A stretch of 64,000 nt of DNA from contig QEOQ01000251.1 in assembly GCA_010279815.1 (NCBI GenBank), positions 275,432 through 339,431 on the forward strand, written 5' to 3'. Origin of the DNA: Brachionus plicatilis (lineage: Eukaryota; Rotifera; Eurotatoria; Ploima; Brachionidae). This document shows positions 11,020-20,288 of the stretch, piece by piece; the stretch's first letter is position 1, and each line of letters begins with the position of its first letter. The notes below the pieces were generated by a model that was not told the DNA's origin, did no database searches, and saw only the letters and a list, made by a program, of their open reading frames with translations. Both the position numbers and the translations under genes were made by a program.

Positions 11020-12377
11020 TCGGCCGAGTATAAATTGTCAACAATTGATTTATCAACTGTATATTTTATCAACAATTAATTTATCAACTGTATAATATTC
11101 CAATTTTTTTTTTTTACTAACAGTATAATTTGTCAACAATAAAAAAATAAAAAAAAATAACAAAATAGTACAATTTGTCAACTTTTATTTAATTGAAGAA
11201 ATTAAAAGCTAATTAATATAACTAATTAATATAACGTAATAATTGGGATTCTAGTAACCCTAATCTAAACAGATTCTTGGCGAGAAGGTGCTAAAATAAT
11301 GCACTCTATCTTAGGAACATGCTCTTTATTTCTGGCTTATAAAAACCCTTGATTTAAACAAATTAACTTAAATTTAACTTTAAAATTAAAATTAAAAAAA
11401 ATGCCTTTGAAATTTATCCAGGGAAATACCTTTAAGAGCATTTTGTCTTTTGAAAATAACCTTTATTAGAGGCAACGGCAAAATTACTGGATTTGCTCGG
11501 TCAAAAAATGTGGTGTTACAATCAAAACAAGTGGTGAGACAGTGGAAGATGAAGTCACAGTCGGGCCAAAAAGAATTCACGCCCATGAGCAATATCAGGA
11601 CAAGAAATTACGTTGTAAAGAGGTGGCTCAAACAATGAAATCTGAATTCTTCAAAGTTTGTCAGTACCAATAACAACTGAGTCAGAATGTAAAACCGTAA
11701 AATTCAATATAAAAGCTTAATTTTCCCTTTTTTTAATTAATTATTTAGTTAGCTGATAAATTATGTTTTCTTTTTCTTTTATTTATCTATTAATAAAAAA
11801 TATTGACAAATTATACTATTGGGATCATAAAACTTCAGGTACGTCTAAATGGTCCTAAAATGTGATATAAAAATCACACTCTTCGCCGATTTTTTCTATG
11901 CATGTATAACCCGCAGCCTTACAATTTCTTTCAATACAGCCCCAAGAAAACTTGTTTTGCTGTTTACTATAATAAGATTCTTTAAAATAATAGCCGAGAT
12001 TGTGTAGCTGCGGTTTTTTTTTCTGTGATAATGTAATAAAAGCTTTAACAGGCTTATTAAGTGTTAAAGAATTAATAGATTGTGTCAAACTCTCCATTTG
12101 TAATTTTTAATTAGTATTATGTTATTTTGATTTGATTTTAATTTATTTGTTATTTTGAACAACATATTAAAGTGATGTTATTTTGACACACGCTATTTTC
12201 AATTAGTTGTTTTGACACTTGTTATTTTTTTTTTGGTTTTTTTGATATTGTTATTTTAAATGTCTTATTTTAATACTTGTTAATTTGATATACATCCTTT
12301 TTTAAGATAGTTGATAATTTAATTGTTGACAATTTATACTGTTGATAAATCAATTGTTGACAATTTAAGTTCGCCCG
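11020..12377. mobile_element. TIR DNA transposon, probably Mutator-like, with FLYWCH-type ORF
   Basis: Its ends are inverted repeats of about 70 bp. The left is CGGCCGAGTATAAATTGTCA and onward. The right, on the other strand, is CGGGCGAACTTAAATTGTCA and onward. Both contain the repeated module ATTGTCAACAATT/TTATCAACTGTATA. TTTTAG stands at both edges and may be part of the target duplication. It sits inside the DDE transposase pseudogene and is therefore younger than it. The only ORF with a domain is on the minus strand at 11855-12097; no MULE transposase core was found, so the copy is non-autonomous. Confidence 0.6.
11855..12097 (-). CDS. FLYWCH-like zinc-finger ORF inside the TIR element
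   Basis: Eighty residues. After a short N-terminus comes KAFITLSQKKKPQLHNLGYYF, then KFSWGCIERNCKAAGYTC. This fits the FLYWCH/MULE N-terminal zinc-finger layout: a Phe-Ser/Thr-rich strand, a Leu-x-x-x-Gly-Tyr-x-Phe strand, then Trp-x-Cys-x4-Cys. The distal His pair is not clear; the frame ends shortly after IEKIGEECDFYITF. In Mutator-like elements and their domesticated relatives this finger binds DNA. Here it may be the truncated start of a transposase or a stand-alone DNA-binding protein. Confidence 0.45.
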   Translation of the reverse strand: MESLTQSINSLTLNKPVKAFITLSQKKKPQLHNLGYYFKESYYSKQQNKFSWGCIERNCKAAGYTCIEKIGEECDFYITF

Positions 12378-12403
12378 TTTTAGAGATTGTGTTGAAGATC
12401 TTT

Positions 12404-12978
12404 CCAACTCCATTGTGTAATTGCTACCTGACTATTTCTTCTTTTTTTCCTGAAACTTGAACTATGTAAAATCGAGTGACCTAAAACTCTCTATTTCATT
12501 TCTTTTTCAAATTTGTCGTAATATTTACTTAACTTAACAAAAAAANNNNNNNNNNNNNNNNNNNNNNNNNNNNNNNNNNNNNNNNNNNNNNNNNNNNNNN
12601 NNNNNNNNNNNNNNNNNNNNNNNNNNNNNNNNNNNNNNNNNNNNNNNNNNNNNNNNNNNNNNNNNNNNNNNNNNNNNNNNNNNNNNNNNNNNNNNNNNNN
12701 NNNNNNNNNNNNNNNNNNNNNNNNNNNNNNNNNNNNNNNNNNNNNNNNNNNNNNNNNNNNNNNNNNNNNNNNNNNNNNNNNNNNNNNNNNNNNNNNNNNN
12801 NNNNNNNNNNNNNNNNNNNNNNNNNNNNNNNNNNNNNNNNNNNNNNNNNNNNNNNATTTTTTGATTTTATTTTACTTAGCTTTTAAATTTTTAATTTTAC
12901 TAAACTTAATTTTTATTTTTATTCTGAAGGAGCTTAAGCTCGGTACAGTTAACAAATAAATAAAATAAATAAATAATA
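12404..12978 (+). mobile_element. 5'-truncated LINE, 9-bp target duplication, contains assembly gap
   Basis: The sequence from 12404 (CCAACTCCATTGTGTAATTG) matches the 3' end of the element at 393-1535 (from about 1250). The tail after the gap (GAAGGAGCTTAAGCTCGGTA) matches its terminus. ATCTTTCCA stands at both edges (12398-12406 and 12979-12987), a good target-site duplication. Sequence before and after belongs to the DDE transposase, so this is the youngest layer there. Confidence 0.75.
12546..12855. other. Assembly gap (310 N)
   Basis: A run of 310 N inside the 3' UTR of the truncated LINE. By comparison with 1310-1480 the missing sequence is probably the T-rich 3' UTR. The gap is likely a repeat-caused scaffold join. 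Confidence 0.95.
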
Positions 12979-13194
12979 ATCTTTCCAAAGTCACAAATTG
13001 TTTTTAGAACTCCGTGTTGCTTCAAGTCTAAACAAAAACAGTTTAGTTCATTAGAAGCTAATTCATCAAGATTTATTACAAAATGTAGATGGGTGATAGA
13101 AGCAATGTTAATCTGATTAAAGAACGTAGGAAAGTTCCAAGAAATTTTCTCAAGCATGAATTTAATCACCTTATATTTAAGTAAAAGGCCTTTT

Positions 13195-14040
13195 TAAAAC
13201 AATTCTGGAATAAAAATTGGCTTGATTTCATTCAAAAGATGGGAAAAGCCCACTGACAAGTAGACATTTTTGGAAAAAAATAAACAAATTAATTCCAAAT
13301 TTGATTTCAAATGATAAGGAATTGAAAACAAATTACGAAAAGGGAAAATGCTTCGGAAAATTCTTATCTTAAATATTTAGTCCTAATTCTGATTTAATTG
13401 AAACTGAGAAAGATTTCGAAATAACTAATTCTAACTCTGAATTCTTTAAATAATATAATCAGTGTGGTTTTAATGATCAAATTTGCTTAAATGAATTAAT
13501 TATGGCCTTAAAAAGATTGAAAAGTGAAGCGGCATCAGGACATGACCGAATTCATAACTTAATGTAAAAAATTTTACCTAGAAATTCTTTAATAGAAATC
13601 ATTAAACTTTTAATTTATCTCTTCGGGAAGGTAGAATTCTGAAAGCGTGGAAGACTTCGAACATTACTATGATTCAAAAAAAGGCTCTACTTCACAAGAT
13701 CCTTTAAATTACAGACCAATTTGTAAAACGAGTTGTTCTGGAACGTATAGTATATTCAAGATTAAACAATTTTTTAGATCAAAATTCACTTCTTATCCAG
13801 GAACAATATGGATTTAGGAAACACCGGCGAAAATCAGATAATCTTTTCTTTTTAATTCAAAAAATTTTGGAGTCATTTAATAGAAAAAAAGGGTTTGATG
13901 ACTGTTTTATGATATTTACAAAGCCTTTTATACGGTATGACATGAAGGTTTTCTTTTTAAATTGATTAAAATGAATCCACCTCATTACTTGACTAGCTGG
14001 ATTAGGTCCTTTTTTACATTTTGTCCGGTTTTCCCAACAC
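13195..14040 (+). pseudogene. Decayed non-LTR retrotransposon RT
   Basis: Fragments in several frames give ALKRLKSEAASGHDRIHN (pre-RT motif), DPLNYRPI, LNNFLDQNSLL, EQYGFRKHR and HEGFLFKLIKMNPPHYLTSW in the expected order for an RT domain. Several stops and frameshifts separate them. It is probably the same broad family as the element at 393-1535. It cannot be active. Confidence 0.7.
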
Positions 14041-14283
14041 TACACAATTATGTTAAAGTTGAAGTAGAAATAGTTATCCTGGATATGTATTTTTTTCAAG
14101 TTTTAAAATAATTAACAGTCATTTTTTAAGTTTAAAAACTTTAAAGCCATCTTTAAAAAATTTTATTTAAAATAAACAATAAATTGGTTAACTTTTAATT
14201 AAAAATTGAAAATTATCTTCCCCTTATATACTTTATTTTGTGCTTCAATTTTGACTTGAACATTTTTTATTTACAAAAATTTC

Positions 14284-15333
14284 TTATAGAACTGTCAAAT
14301 TTCGCACTTTGTTCTCTTTTTTTTTATTTCCTTGATTATCTTTGTTCACACGATGTTTTTTGTTGAACAGAAATTCGCAGCAAGCGCCCCAAAACAGTCC
14401 CAACACAATGATAAATCCCTGAAGATTGACTTGACATGATGTTATCAGGACAATAATCTGGGCCAACAAATGGTTGGGAACAATTTCTGTGACAACAACG
14501 CCAACTACATAAACAAACCAGGACAGGCCCATTATTATGGCCAATTTTAAAAACAAGTTGTTGCCTTCGGTGCACTCCGAGCTGTCCAAAGTAGACCGAG
14601 TCTTCAGGTACACAATCACGAACAGGGTTGAGTTCATGGATAGAATTATAAGTACAGGAAAAGCAAAGAACACTATTAGGTACAAAGGCTGACTTAGAAA
14701 ACAACTGTTGATTCTGTCCTTGCGTCCCAATTCATAGACATTTGACTGTTTGACCGCAAAATGGATGGCAATGGAACAGGCGCTTATCACAAAAGTTGCA
14801 CCATAAATGTAGAAGAAAATTTTTGATGCTGATTTAAGCCAGTTGTCTTTGCGCATCAAATTGGCATTCATTGTTTTGGACAACTTTAAGTATATCTTGA
14901 ACGAAATGGCATTCGAATGAAATAGGCAAGATAGCCACAAAAAGTGTTTGAGAATGCCAACCACTAGACACATTAGGTCAGTGCGGACAAAACCGCTGAG
15001 AAAATACTTGCTGGCCAATTTGTGCAGAGGAGTTATCAGATGAGAGATGAACAGTGATGAACAATAGGACAGGACCAGGTACTCGTTTTTGACAAGTTTG
15101 CGTATTACCGACGTTTTGGTCTCTTTTGCATGGTCGCGCGCCTTGATATGCGCAATGATGTATGTAATAGTTACAATCAGAATTGAGATAAATGAAAGTG
15201 ATGAGAGGCCGATGGTTAGCCAAGTCTCAATTTCATACAAAGTCATGTCAAAAGGTTGCCATGAGTTGGAAGTGTTTATGGATGGTGTCGGGTGAAAATC
15301 ATACAAATACAAAAACATCGTTGATTTGTTCAT
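14284..15333 (-). CDS. Seven-transmembrane receptor, family B/Methuselah-like
   Basis: A 349-residue intronless frame with seven hydrophobic segments: about residues 35-63 (TM1, GLSSLSFISILIVTITYII), 86-104, 123-146 (FLWLSCLFHSNAISF), 174-194, 219-241 (LYLIVFFAFPVLIILSM), 260-285 (KLAIIMGLSWFVYVVGVVV) and 291-315 (NLQGFIIVLGLFW). The TM6 'K-x2-IIMG-SW' and TM7 'NLQGF-I-LG-F' patterns are those of family B / adhesion / Methuselah 7TM domains. TM3 keeps a cysteine (DLMCLVVGIL) that could pair with the EL2 cysteine (NSCFLSQP). The extracellular N-terminus is only about 35 residues, with two N-glycosylation sequons (N-K-S, N-T-S). It lacks the usual ectodomain, unless an upstream exon was missed. 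The basic tail ends near residue 349. The ligand is unknown. Confidence 0.7.
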   Translation of the reverse strand: MNKSTMFLYLYDFHPTPSINTSNSWQPFDMTLYEIETWLTIGLSSLSFISILIVTITYIIAHIKARDHAKETKTSVIRKLVKNEYLVLSYCSSLFISHLITPLHKLASKYFLSGFVRTDLMCLVVGILKHFLWLSCLFHSNAISFKIYLKLSKTMNANLMRKDNWLKSASKIFFYIYGATFVISACSIAIHFAVKQSNVYELGRKDRINSCFLSQPLYLIVFFAFPVLIILSMNSTLFVIVYLKTRSTLDSSECTEGNNLFLKLAIIMGLSWFVYVVGVVVTEIVPNHLLAQIIVLITSCQVNLQGFIIVLGLFWGACCEFLFNKKHRVNKDNQGNKKKENKVRNLTVL

Positions 15334-16560
15334 TAAACTAAAGGGTTTTATTTTTTTGGTGATATTTTTGCATCAACACAATTCGGGATATGTTATTTTA
15401 TTTTTTTCTTTCAAGATTTATTTGGGGTGTTTTAAAAATCAATATTTGAAAAATAATTAGCAAAATAAAAATATCATTAAATTCAAAGATATGATTAAAG
15501 CGGATTTAAAAAGCTTTTTACTCATCTTTACATTGCGTCAGCAGTGTTATTAAACAGCAAGTGTAATTTGAAATTATAGATATTGACACTATTTTTTATT
15601 AATTTGTTTAACAGTTCTCTCAAGATTAAAAATGATAAAATAAAATAAATCAAAATGAAATGATAGTAATAAAAGGTACATTTTTAGAAAAATTTTTTTT
15701 TTAAATAATTCTTTATTTTTTAAGATGATTAATATTTTAAACTGGTTTAATTGAACAAAAATTGTAACAACAAAAAAAATTTAAACTGGTCTAATAAATG
15801 GTGTAGGCAATCGATTTTCAATAATTGATTTAATAATCGACTAATTTATTTTAGTCAACTAATAAATAATTTAATCATTAATAAAAAGAATCTCTAAATT
15901 AAAGCTAAATAAGCAAAAAATATTTTTTCCGACAACATTGCATTCAACTAATCACCAAATTTCCTCAATTTTTCCACTGAAAAAAATTGAATAACTTTTT
16001 TTCTAAAGGTTTAAATTTAATTCAGTAAATGCAACATAGTGCAACATTCAAAGTTGCATCAAATATCAGGGTCTGCTACATTTGCAGAGTTAAGCAGAAA
16101 TTAATTTTCAATATAATCGAGGGAAAGACATTTTGCAGATATTTTGCACATCATTAGCAGACTTTTACTGTTGACGCAATGAATGATGTTACACCATTCT
16201 GCATTCACAGAATTAATTTTTAACTTTTAGAAAAAAAGTTGTTTGATTTTTTTACACTTTTTTCTGTTCTTTTGTTCTAAACTTCACAAAACCGTAACTG
16301 ATATTACAAAATTATACAAAAAAAACTATTAATTCAAAAAATTTTGTATACGATTATATTTTTACTAAGTTTAACAAAAATACAAAATTTTATTTCTGCA
16401 TTAACAAAAAACATTATTTTTTACACATTTTTAAAATCATTGACAAAAAAAATTTAACAATAAATTAACAGAGCTGAAATTACGAAAATAAATTTAACAA
16501 ATAAAATGGAAAGTGTTTATTTTTTTTTGATTTTTTTTAATTTAATATACAAAAATAGGC
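15334..16560. repeat. Mixed MITE debris upstream of the receptor
   Basis: At 15796-15925 lies one end of the GGCAATCGATT hAT-MITE family. From about 15930 to 16560 runs a different interspersed repeat with GCAAAATATCTGC-type sequence (CTGCTAATGATGTGCAAAAT on the reverse strand). It also occurs inverted at 33300-33720 and, in part, at 22795-23105 and its duplicate. No ORF is present. Confidence 0.55.
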
Positions 16561-16564
16561 TCAC

Positions 16565-17643
16565 AATTTAAATTAACTTGATTAAATTACATTAAATTAA
16601 CAAAATTTAAAAAAACGGATGTTTAATAAAATTTCGGTATTTAGTTTTCCGAATTTTTATTAAACATCTGTTTTTTTAAATTTTTTTATTTAAAGTAATT
16701 TAATCAAGCTAATTTAACTGAGTCTAAGGGACTTTTTTTTTTTTTTTTTCAAAAGTCCGACAATAGACTTAATTTTTTTTTCAGAAATAATTTTTAAAGT
16801 CCGGACTTGGACTTTTTTGGGGTCTTTTAAACAGCTCTGAGCTGCGGTAAAACTTCACGGCTAGCTAAAAAAATACTGCAAATTATTTTTTTACAAAACC
16901 ATGTTAAACATGTTACACTTTTTTTTTTTTCAAAATTACATTAGCTTGTAGAGAATTTTATATTCTTTCAGAGTATATATACTTTTTTAATATTTTTAAG
17001 TTTTATCTTTGAGATTTTGAGTCTTAAAGAACAACAACTTTTTAAAAGGTTTGCTATTTTTGGAACCCTGGGTGTAGAAAATTTTTTTTTTGCCCCCTTC
17101 AAAAAAATTTTTTTTCTGAGGTTTTTAAGAACGTAGATTACGAATATTGAGTCATAAATGTGAAATTCAGATAGCACTAAAGTTTTGAATTTCGTGAACT
17201 TTAGAAAATAATTTTATTTTAATTTTAATTGAGCTCAATAAATAAATAAATAAAAATGATTTTCTTTTGGTGGAATGCTTATTATATTTGAAAAATTCTG
17301 GTATTTTAGGAGTTGACTTTCTAAAACTGGTCAAATGCCCAGTTTTAAAATTATATTACAATTAACATGGTTTTGTAAAAAAATAATTTGCAGTATTTTT
17401 TTAGCTAGCCGTGAAGTTTTACCGCAGCTCAGAGCTGTTTAAAAGACCCCAAAAAAGTCCAAGTCCGGACTTTAAAAATTATTTCTGAAAAAAAAATTAA
17501 GTCTTTTGTCGGACTTTTGAAAAAAAAAAAAAAAAAAGTCCCTTAGACTCAGTTAAATTAGCTTGATTAAATTACTTTAAATTAACAAATTTAAAAAAAC
17601 AGATGTTTAAATAAAAATTCGGAAAACTAAATACCGAAATTTT
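16565..17643. mobile_element. Large fold-back element, about 275-bp inverted arms
   Basis: Arm 16628-16905 and arm 17364-17643 are near-perfect reverse complements. They share GAGCTGCGGTAAAACTTCAC, CTAGCTAAAAAAATACTGCA, AAGTCCGGACTTGGACTTTT and a long A/T homopolymer. The loop of about 458 bp (16906-17363) carries no convincing gene. The outer 16565-16725 part is itself a palindrome around TCGGTATTTAGTTTTCCGA. Each arm also contains one end of the CAGAGCTGTTTAAAA family seen complete at 50401-50619, so the arms grew by nested insertion or an inverted duplication. Confidence 0.75.
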
Positions 17644-18157
17644 AGTACAATAAGGCATTTGTTTTGTCGGCAACATTTTTTGCATACCGTTCAAACCCTT
17701 TTTTCCATACATTGAAGTCTTGATTTGTTGTAGATTTAGTCGGTGTGATTTTTAGCTCCTATCTTACATATTGTAATTGTGTTGTTGGTTTCTTTTTCAA
17801 CCAATTAACAATCCATGTGACAGCCGTAGGTAACACAGACTATAAAATTCAAAAAATGAAAATTGAAACTGTTAAATTCCAGATGTATTGAAAATAACTT
17901 TGGTTGTAGTAGTAGGTATTAACTTGGTCTAGTAATTGTATGATAAATCTGAATTTGTTTTCATTCAGTGTAGGTGGGACTTTTTTACCATAATTTGATC
18001 GATTAAGCTCATCTTCAATGACTTGCTTTGTATAAATTAATTGTGTAATATATTGCATCCATGTGTAAACATACGTGATTGGGCTCCACGTGGGCATTGT
18101 ATATGCTTGTGGCATATTACACGTTAATTTTGAAAAAATTTTATTGTGGACGATCAA
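17644..18157 (-). pseudogene. gag-like remnant of a Ty3/gypsy element (minus orientation)
   Basis: Reading from the minus-strand LTR at 18552-18835, a 102-codon frame starts at 18157 (MPTWSPITYVYTWMQYITQ). After a break, sequence near 17650-17730 reads TTNQDFNVWKKGFERYAKN, typical of a gypsy gag N-terminal region. The frame has a stop at the join and is cut off at the border of the fold-back element. It is the 5' part of a provirus-like element without pol. The gag assignment rests mainly on position and the W-x3-F-E-x-Y pattern. Confidence 0.4.
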
Positions 18158-18530
18158 TTAATTGAAGGGTGCACGGAGACTTCCTCAGTATCACTTTGGT
18201 TAGTGACGATTAAATAAGATTTACTTATTTGATTAACGTACCTCGTGTACGTTTTGTTTGATTGTCGAAAAATTTGAGTTTGTTTAATTAAAATATAAGA
18301 TAGTGAAGCAGAGATTTTGATATGCGAGGAACGAAACGTTAAAAGATATTTTTGTATGTGCTGTAATTGGATTTTTATCCAATAGATGTTAGTTTTTTCG
18401 CGAATCAATTCGAATCTAATCCAATAGTTCTGCTTACTTTCCCCTCAAATCAAATTGATTCAGTCCAAAACCGAACGGTCTTGTTTGGTTATTAAGCTCG
18501 TCTCGGCTTGGCTCGTTCCTCGCAATAATT

Positions 18531-18551
18531 AAACGACCACTGGGCACCATT
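18531..18551 (-). other. Primer-binding site next to the minus-strand LTR
   Basis: Directly inside the LTR the minus strand reads AATGGTGCCCAGTGGTCG. A TGG-x-GCC start two bases after the LTR is the usual tRNA primer-binding site position, which fixes 18552 as the inner edge of a 5' LTR. Confidence 0.5.
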
Positions 18552-18835
18552 TGTAATAAACGTGGTTTTTTTTTATTTTCTTTCTGAGCATAGACAAGTA
18601 TTAATTCAATAACTTCAGCTATGCTTTCGTTGAGAGACCAAACAATAAAAGAAGAACTATTTTAAGGATAAATCTTTATTTGAAATAAATTGGAATCTGA
18701 AACTAATAAGTGAAAAACAAGCATTTAAATATGAAAAATTATGACTAGAAAATAATAACCACTGTAACTGTTGAAAATAATATTGTAACTATTTATAACT
18801 CAAATTTAATATGACATTAAATTTTGGTTATAACA
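18552..18835 (-). repeat. LTR of gypsy element B, minus orientation (284 bp)
   Basis: On the minus strand it starts TGTTATAACC and ends CGTTTATTACA, the same ends as the plus-strand LTR at 21349-21564. It carries the shared block TCAACGAAAGCATAGC and AATAAAG. It has about 68 bp near its start that the other LTR lacks. Outer flank on its strand ends in CTAC. Confidence 0.75.
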
Positions 18836-19013
18836 GTAGTAGAGAAAAAAATAGAAATAGAAAGAAAAATGAATTTTCAATTTAAATTTGCAGTGTGACA
18901 AAATATAGAAAACATTTTTTATCGGATAATATAGAATTTACCTGAAAAAAATTTTTGAAATAAATAATATCGAATTTACCTTGAAGGAAAAATGTTGAAA
19001 AAAATTTAGAAAC

Positions 19014-19834
19014 AAAAGATGGAATTGCTTTAATCGTACACTCAAAACAATGATAGCATGTTACGTGAATGAGAACCAAAACAATTGGGATGAACTTTTA
19101 CCATATTTGAGCTTTGCCTACAACACATCAACACATTCAACAATCAACCATTCACCGTATTTTATTTTTTTTTGGTAGAAAACCCAAAATCCCAATTGAC
19201 TTGATGATTACTGAATGCGCCGTAAATAATGGGGAAGGGGAAGTTACAGTTGACTTGAACGCAGCTGAAACTGAGAAGAATTACAATGAACAAACACGGG
19301 CTGATCTATATGTTCGTGAGTTAAAAGGTAAACTCAATGAAGTCTTCAATAGTGTCCAAACAATTACAAATTCCAAAGTTTAAATATTATTACGACCGCA
19401 ACATTAAACCAAGTGAATATAAGGTAGGAGACTTAGTTTTGTTAAATATTCAGAAAGTCAGGAGAGGATTTTCTAAAAAACTTGCCCCAAAATTTATAAT
19501 ATTACAAAAATTAGAACCGGTAAATTATAAAATAAAAAAATTAAATAAATTAGAAGCCAAAATCAAATTAGTGCACCATAATCGCTTAAAAAAGTTTTTT
19601 GGTATCATTAAAGATAAATTAAGTGACCCTGAGTCCGAAAACGAAATGGATACTCTACCTCATAAAAAACCAAGAAAGCGTAAAAAGAGACAATTTAAGG
19701 ATAGAAGAACAATTACAAACCCGGTTGACCAGCAAGATAATTCTTTAAATGAAAATTACCATAATTTACACCGAAATCAAGACAAAGTAGAATTTGATTG
19801 TCCAGTACCTGATGTACAGCCAACAAAAAAATAA
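19014..19834 (+). pseudogene. Gypsy element B integrase C-terminal region, frameshifted
   Basis: The first part reads NRTLKTMIACYVNENQNNW, LLPYLSFAYNTSTHSTINHS, then FGRKPKIPIDLM one frame over. A T-run with one extra T causes this break. After another shift it reads YYYDRNIKPSEYKVGDLVLL and LVHHNRLKKFFG, the GPY/F-like chromodomain-proximal end of a Ty3/gypsy integrase. The tail is basic and acidic by turns (KKPRKRKKRQFKDRR). The HHCC finger and catalytic DDE are absent: sequence upstream of 19014 is unrelated. The part from 19153 on is repeated at 27416-28097. Confidence 0.8.
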
Positions 19835-20288
19835 ATCATTTTTAGATAGCCGGTCTGACACTGAAACTGAGTCGGAATCCTAGGTGATCAGACGTTTATT
19901 CCAAATAAATACCTGGCAAATCAAGTGGTCAAAAGGGAGGGAAATACTCGCAAAAGTAGTCGAGTTAAGAAACCAGTCAATAGACTCGGTTTTTAATGTA
20001 TCCCTAATATTTAAAATTATTTCTAGCGTAATGTTTTCTAAAATATATTTTCAAAATTTTTGTTAACTTTTCTTTGCCTTTATTACTTACATACGTAAAA
20101 AATTTTAATTTCAAAAATTGTATAATATTATTCAAATTTCAAATTATTTTTGAAAATTTGTAAAAAATCACTTTTCTTTTCCTTTAATTTCCCTCTTCGG
20201 AATTGTTATAATTTTCTATTTCCTTTTATTTTTTTAAATTTTATATTTAGAGCTCGATCAAAATACAAGAAACAAGTACAATGGCCCA

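Larger units (their letters stand above)
10447..13190 (+). pseudogene. DDE transposase (DDE_Tnp_4 type), split by two later insertions
   Basis: The first part (10447-10737) reads KTGLDQDNIAASLQLKSRK, then IENQTRDFLL and IYIADGK. After a frameshift or short intron it continues at about 10800-11018 with FQRRTYSDHKKRQLVKPFIV and GLFDAQTNDEQC, which match the DDE_Tnp_4 catalytic core around the ADGTY motif. Coding is broken at 11020 and resumes at 12378-12403 and again at 12988-13190 with SSLEANSSRFITKCRWVIEA, the conserved late motif (EAN-SRLVTK-RWVVE) of the same family. The gaps hold a FLYWCH/TIR element and a truncated LINE. The transposase is dead: the frame also has a stop after IEAMLI. Symbols and superfamily are by eye; HARB1-like is the likely group. 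Confidence 0.65.

Noticed and set aside
12906..13169. Minus-strand 87-codon frame beside the assembly gap
   Set aside because: The plus strand of the same stretch reads as the conserved end of a DDE transposase; the minus frame runs into the LINE tail.
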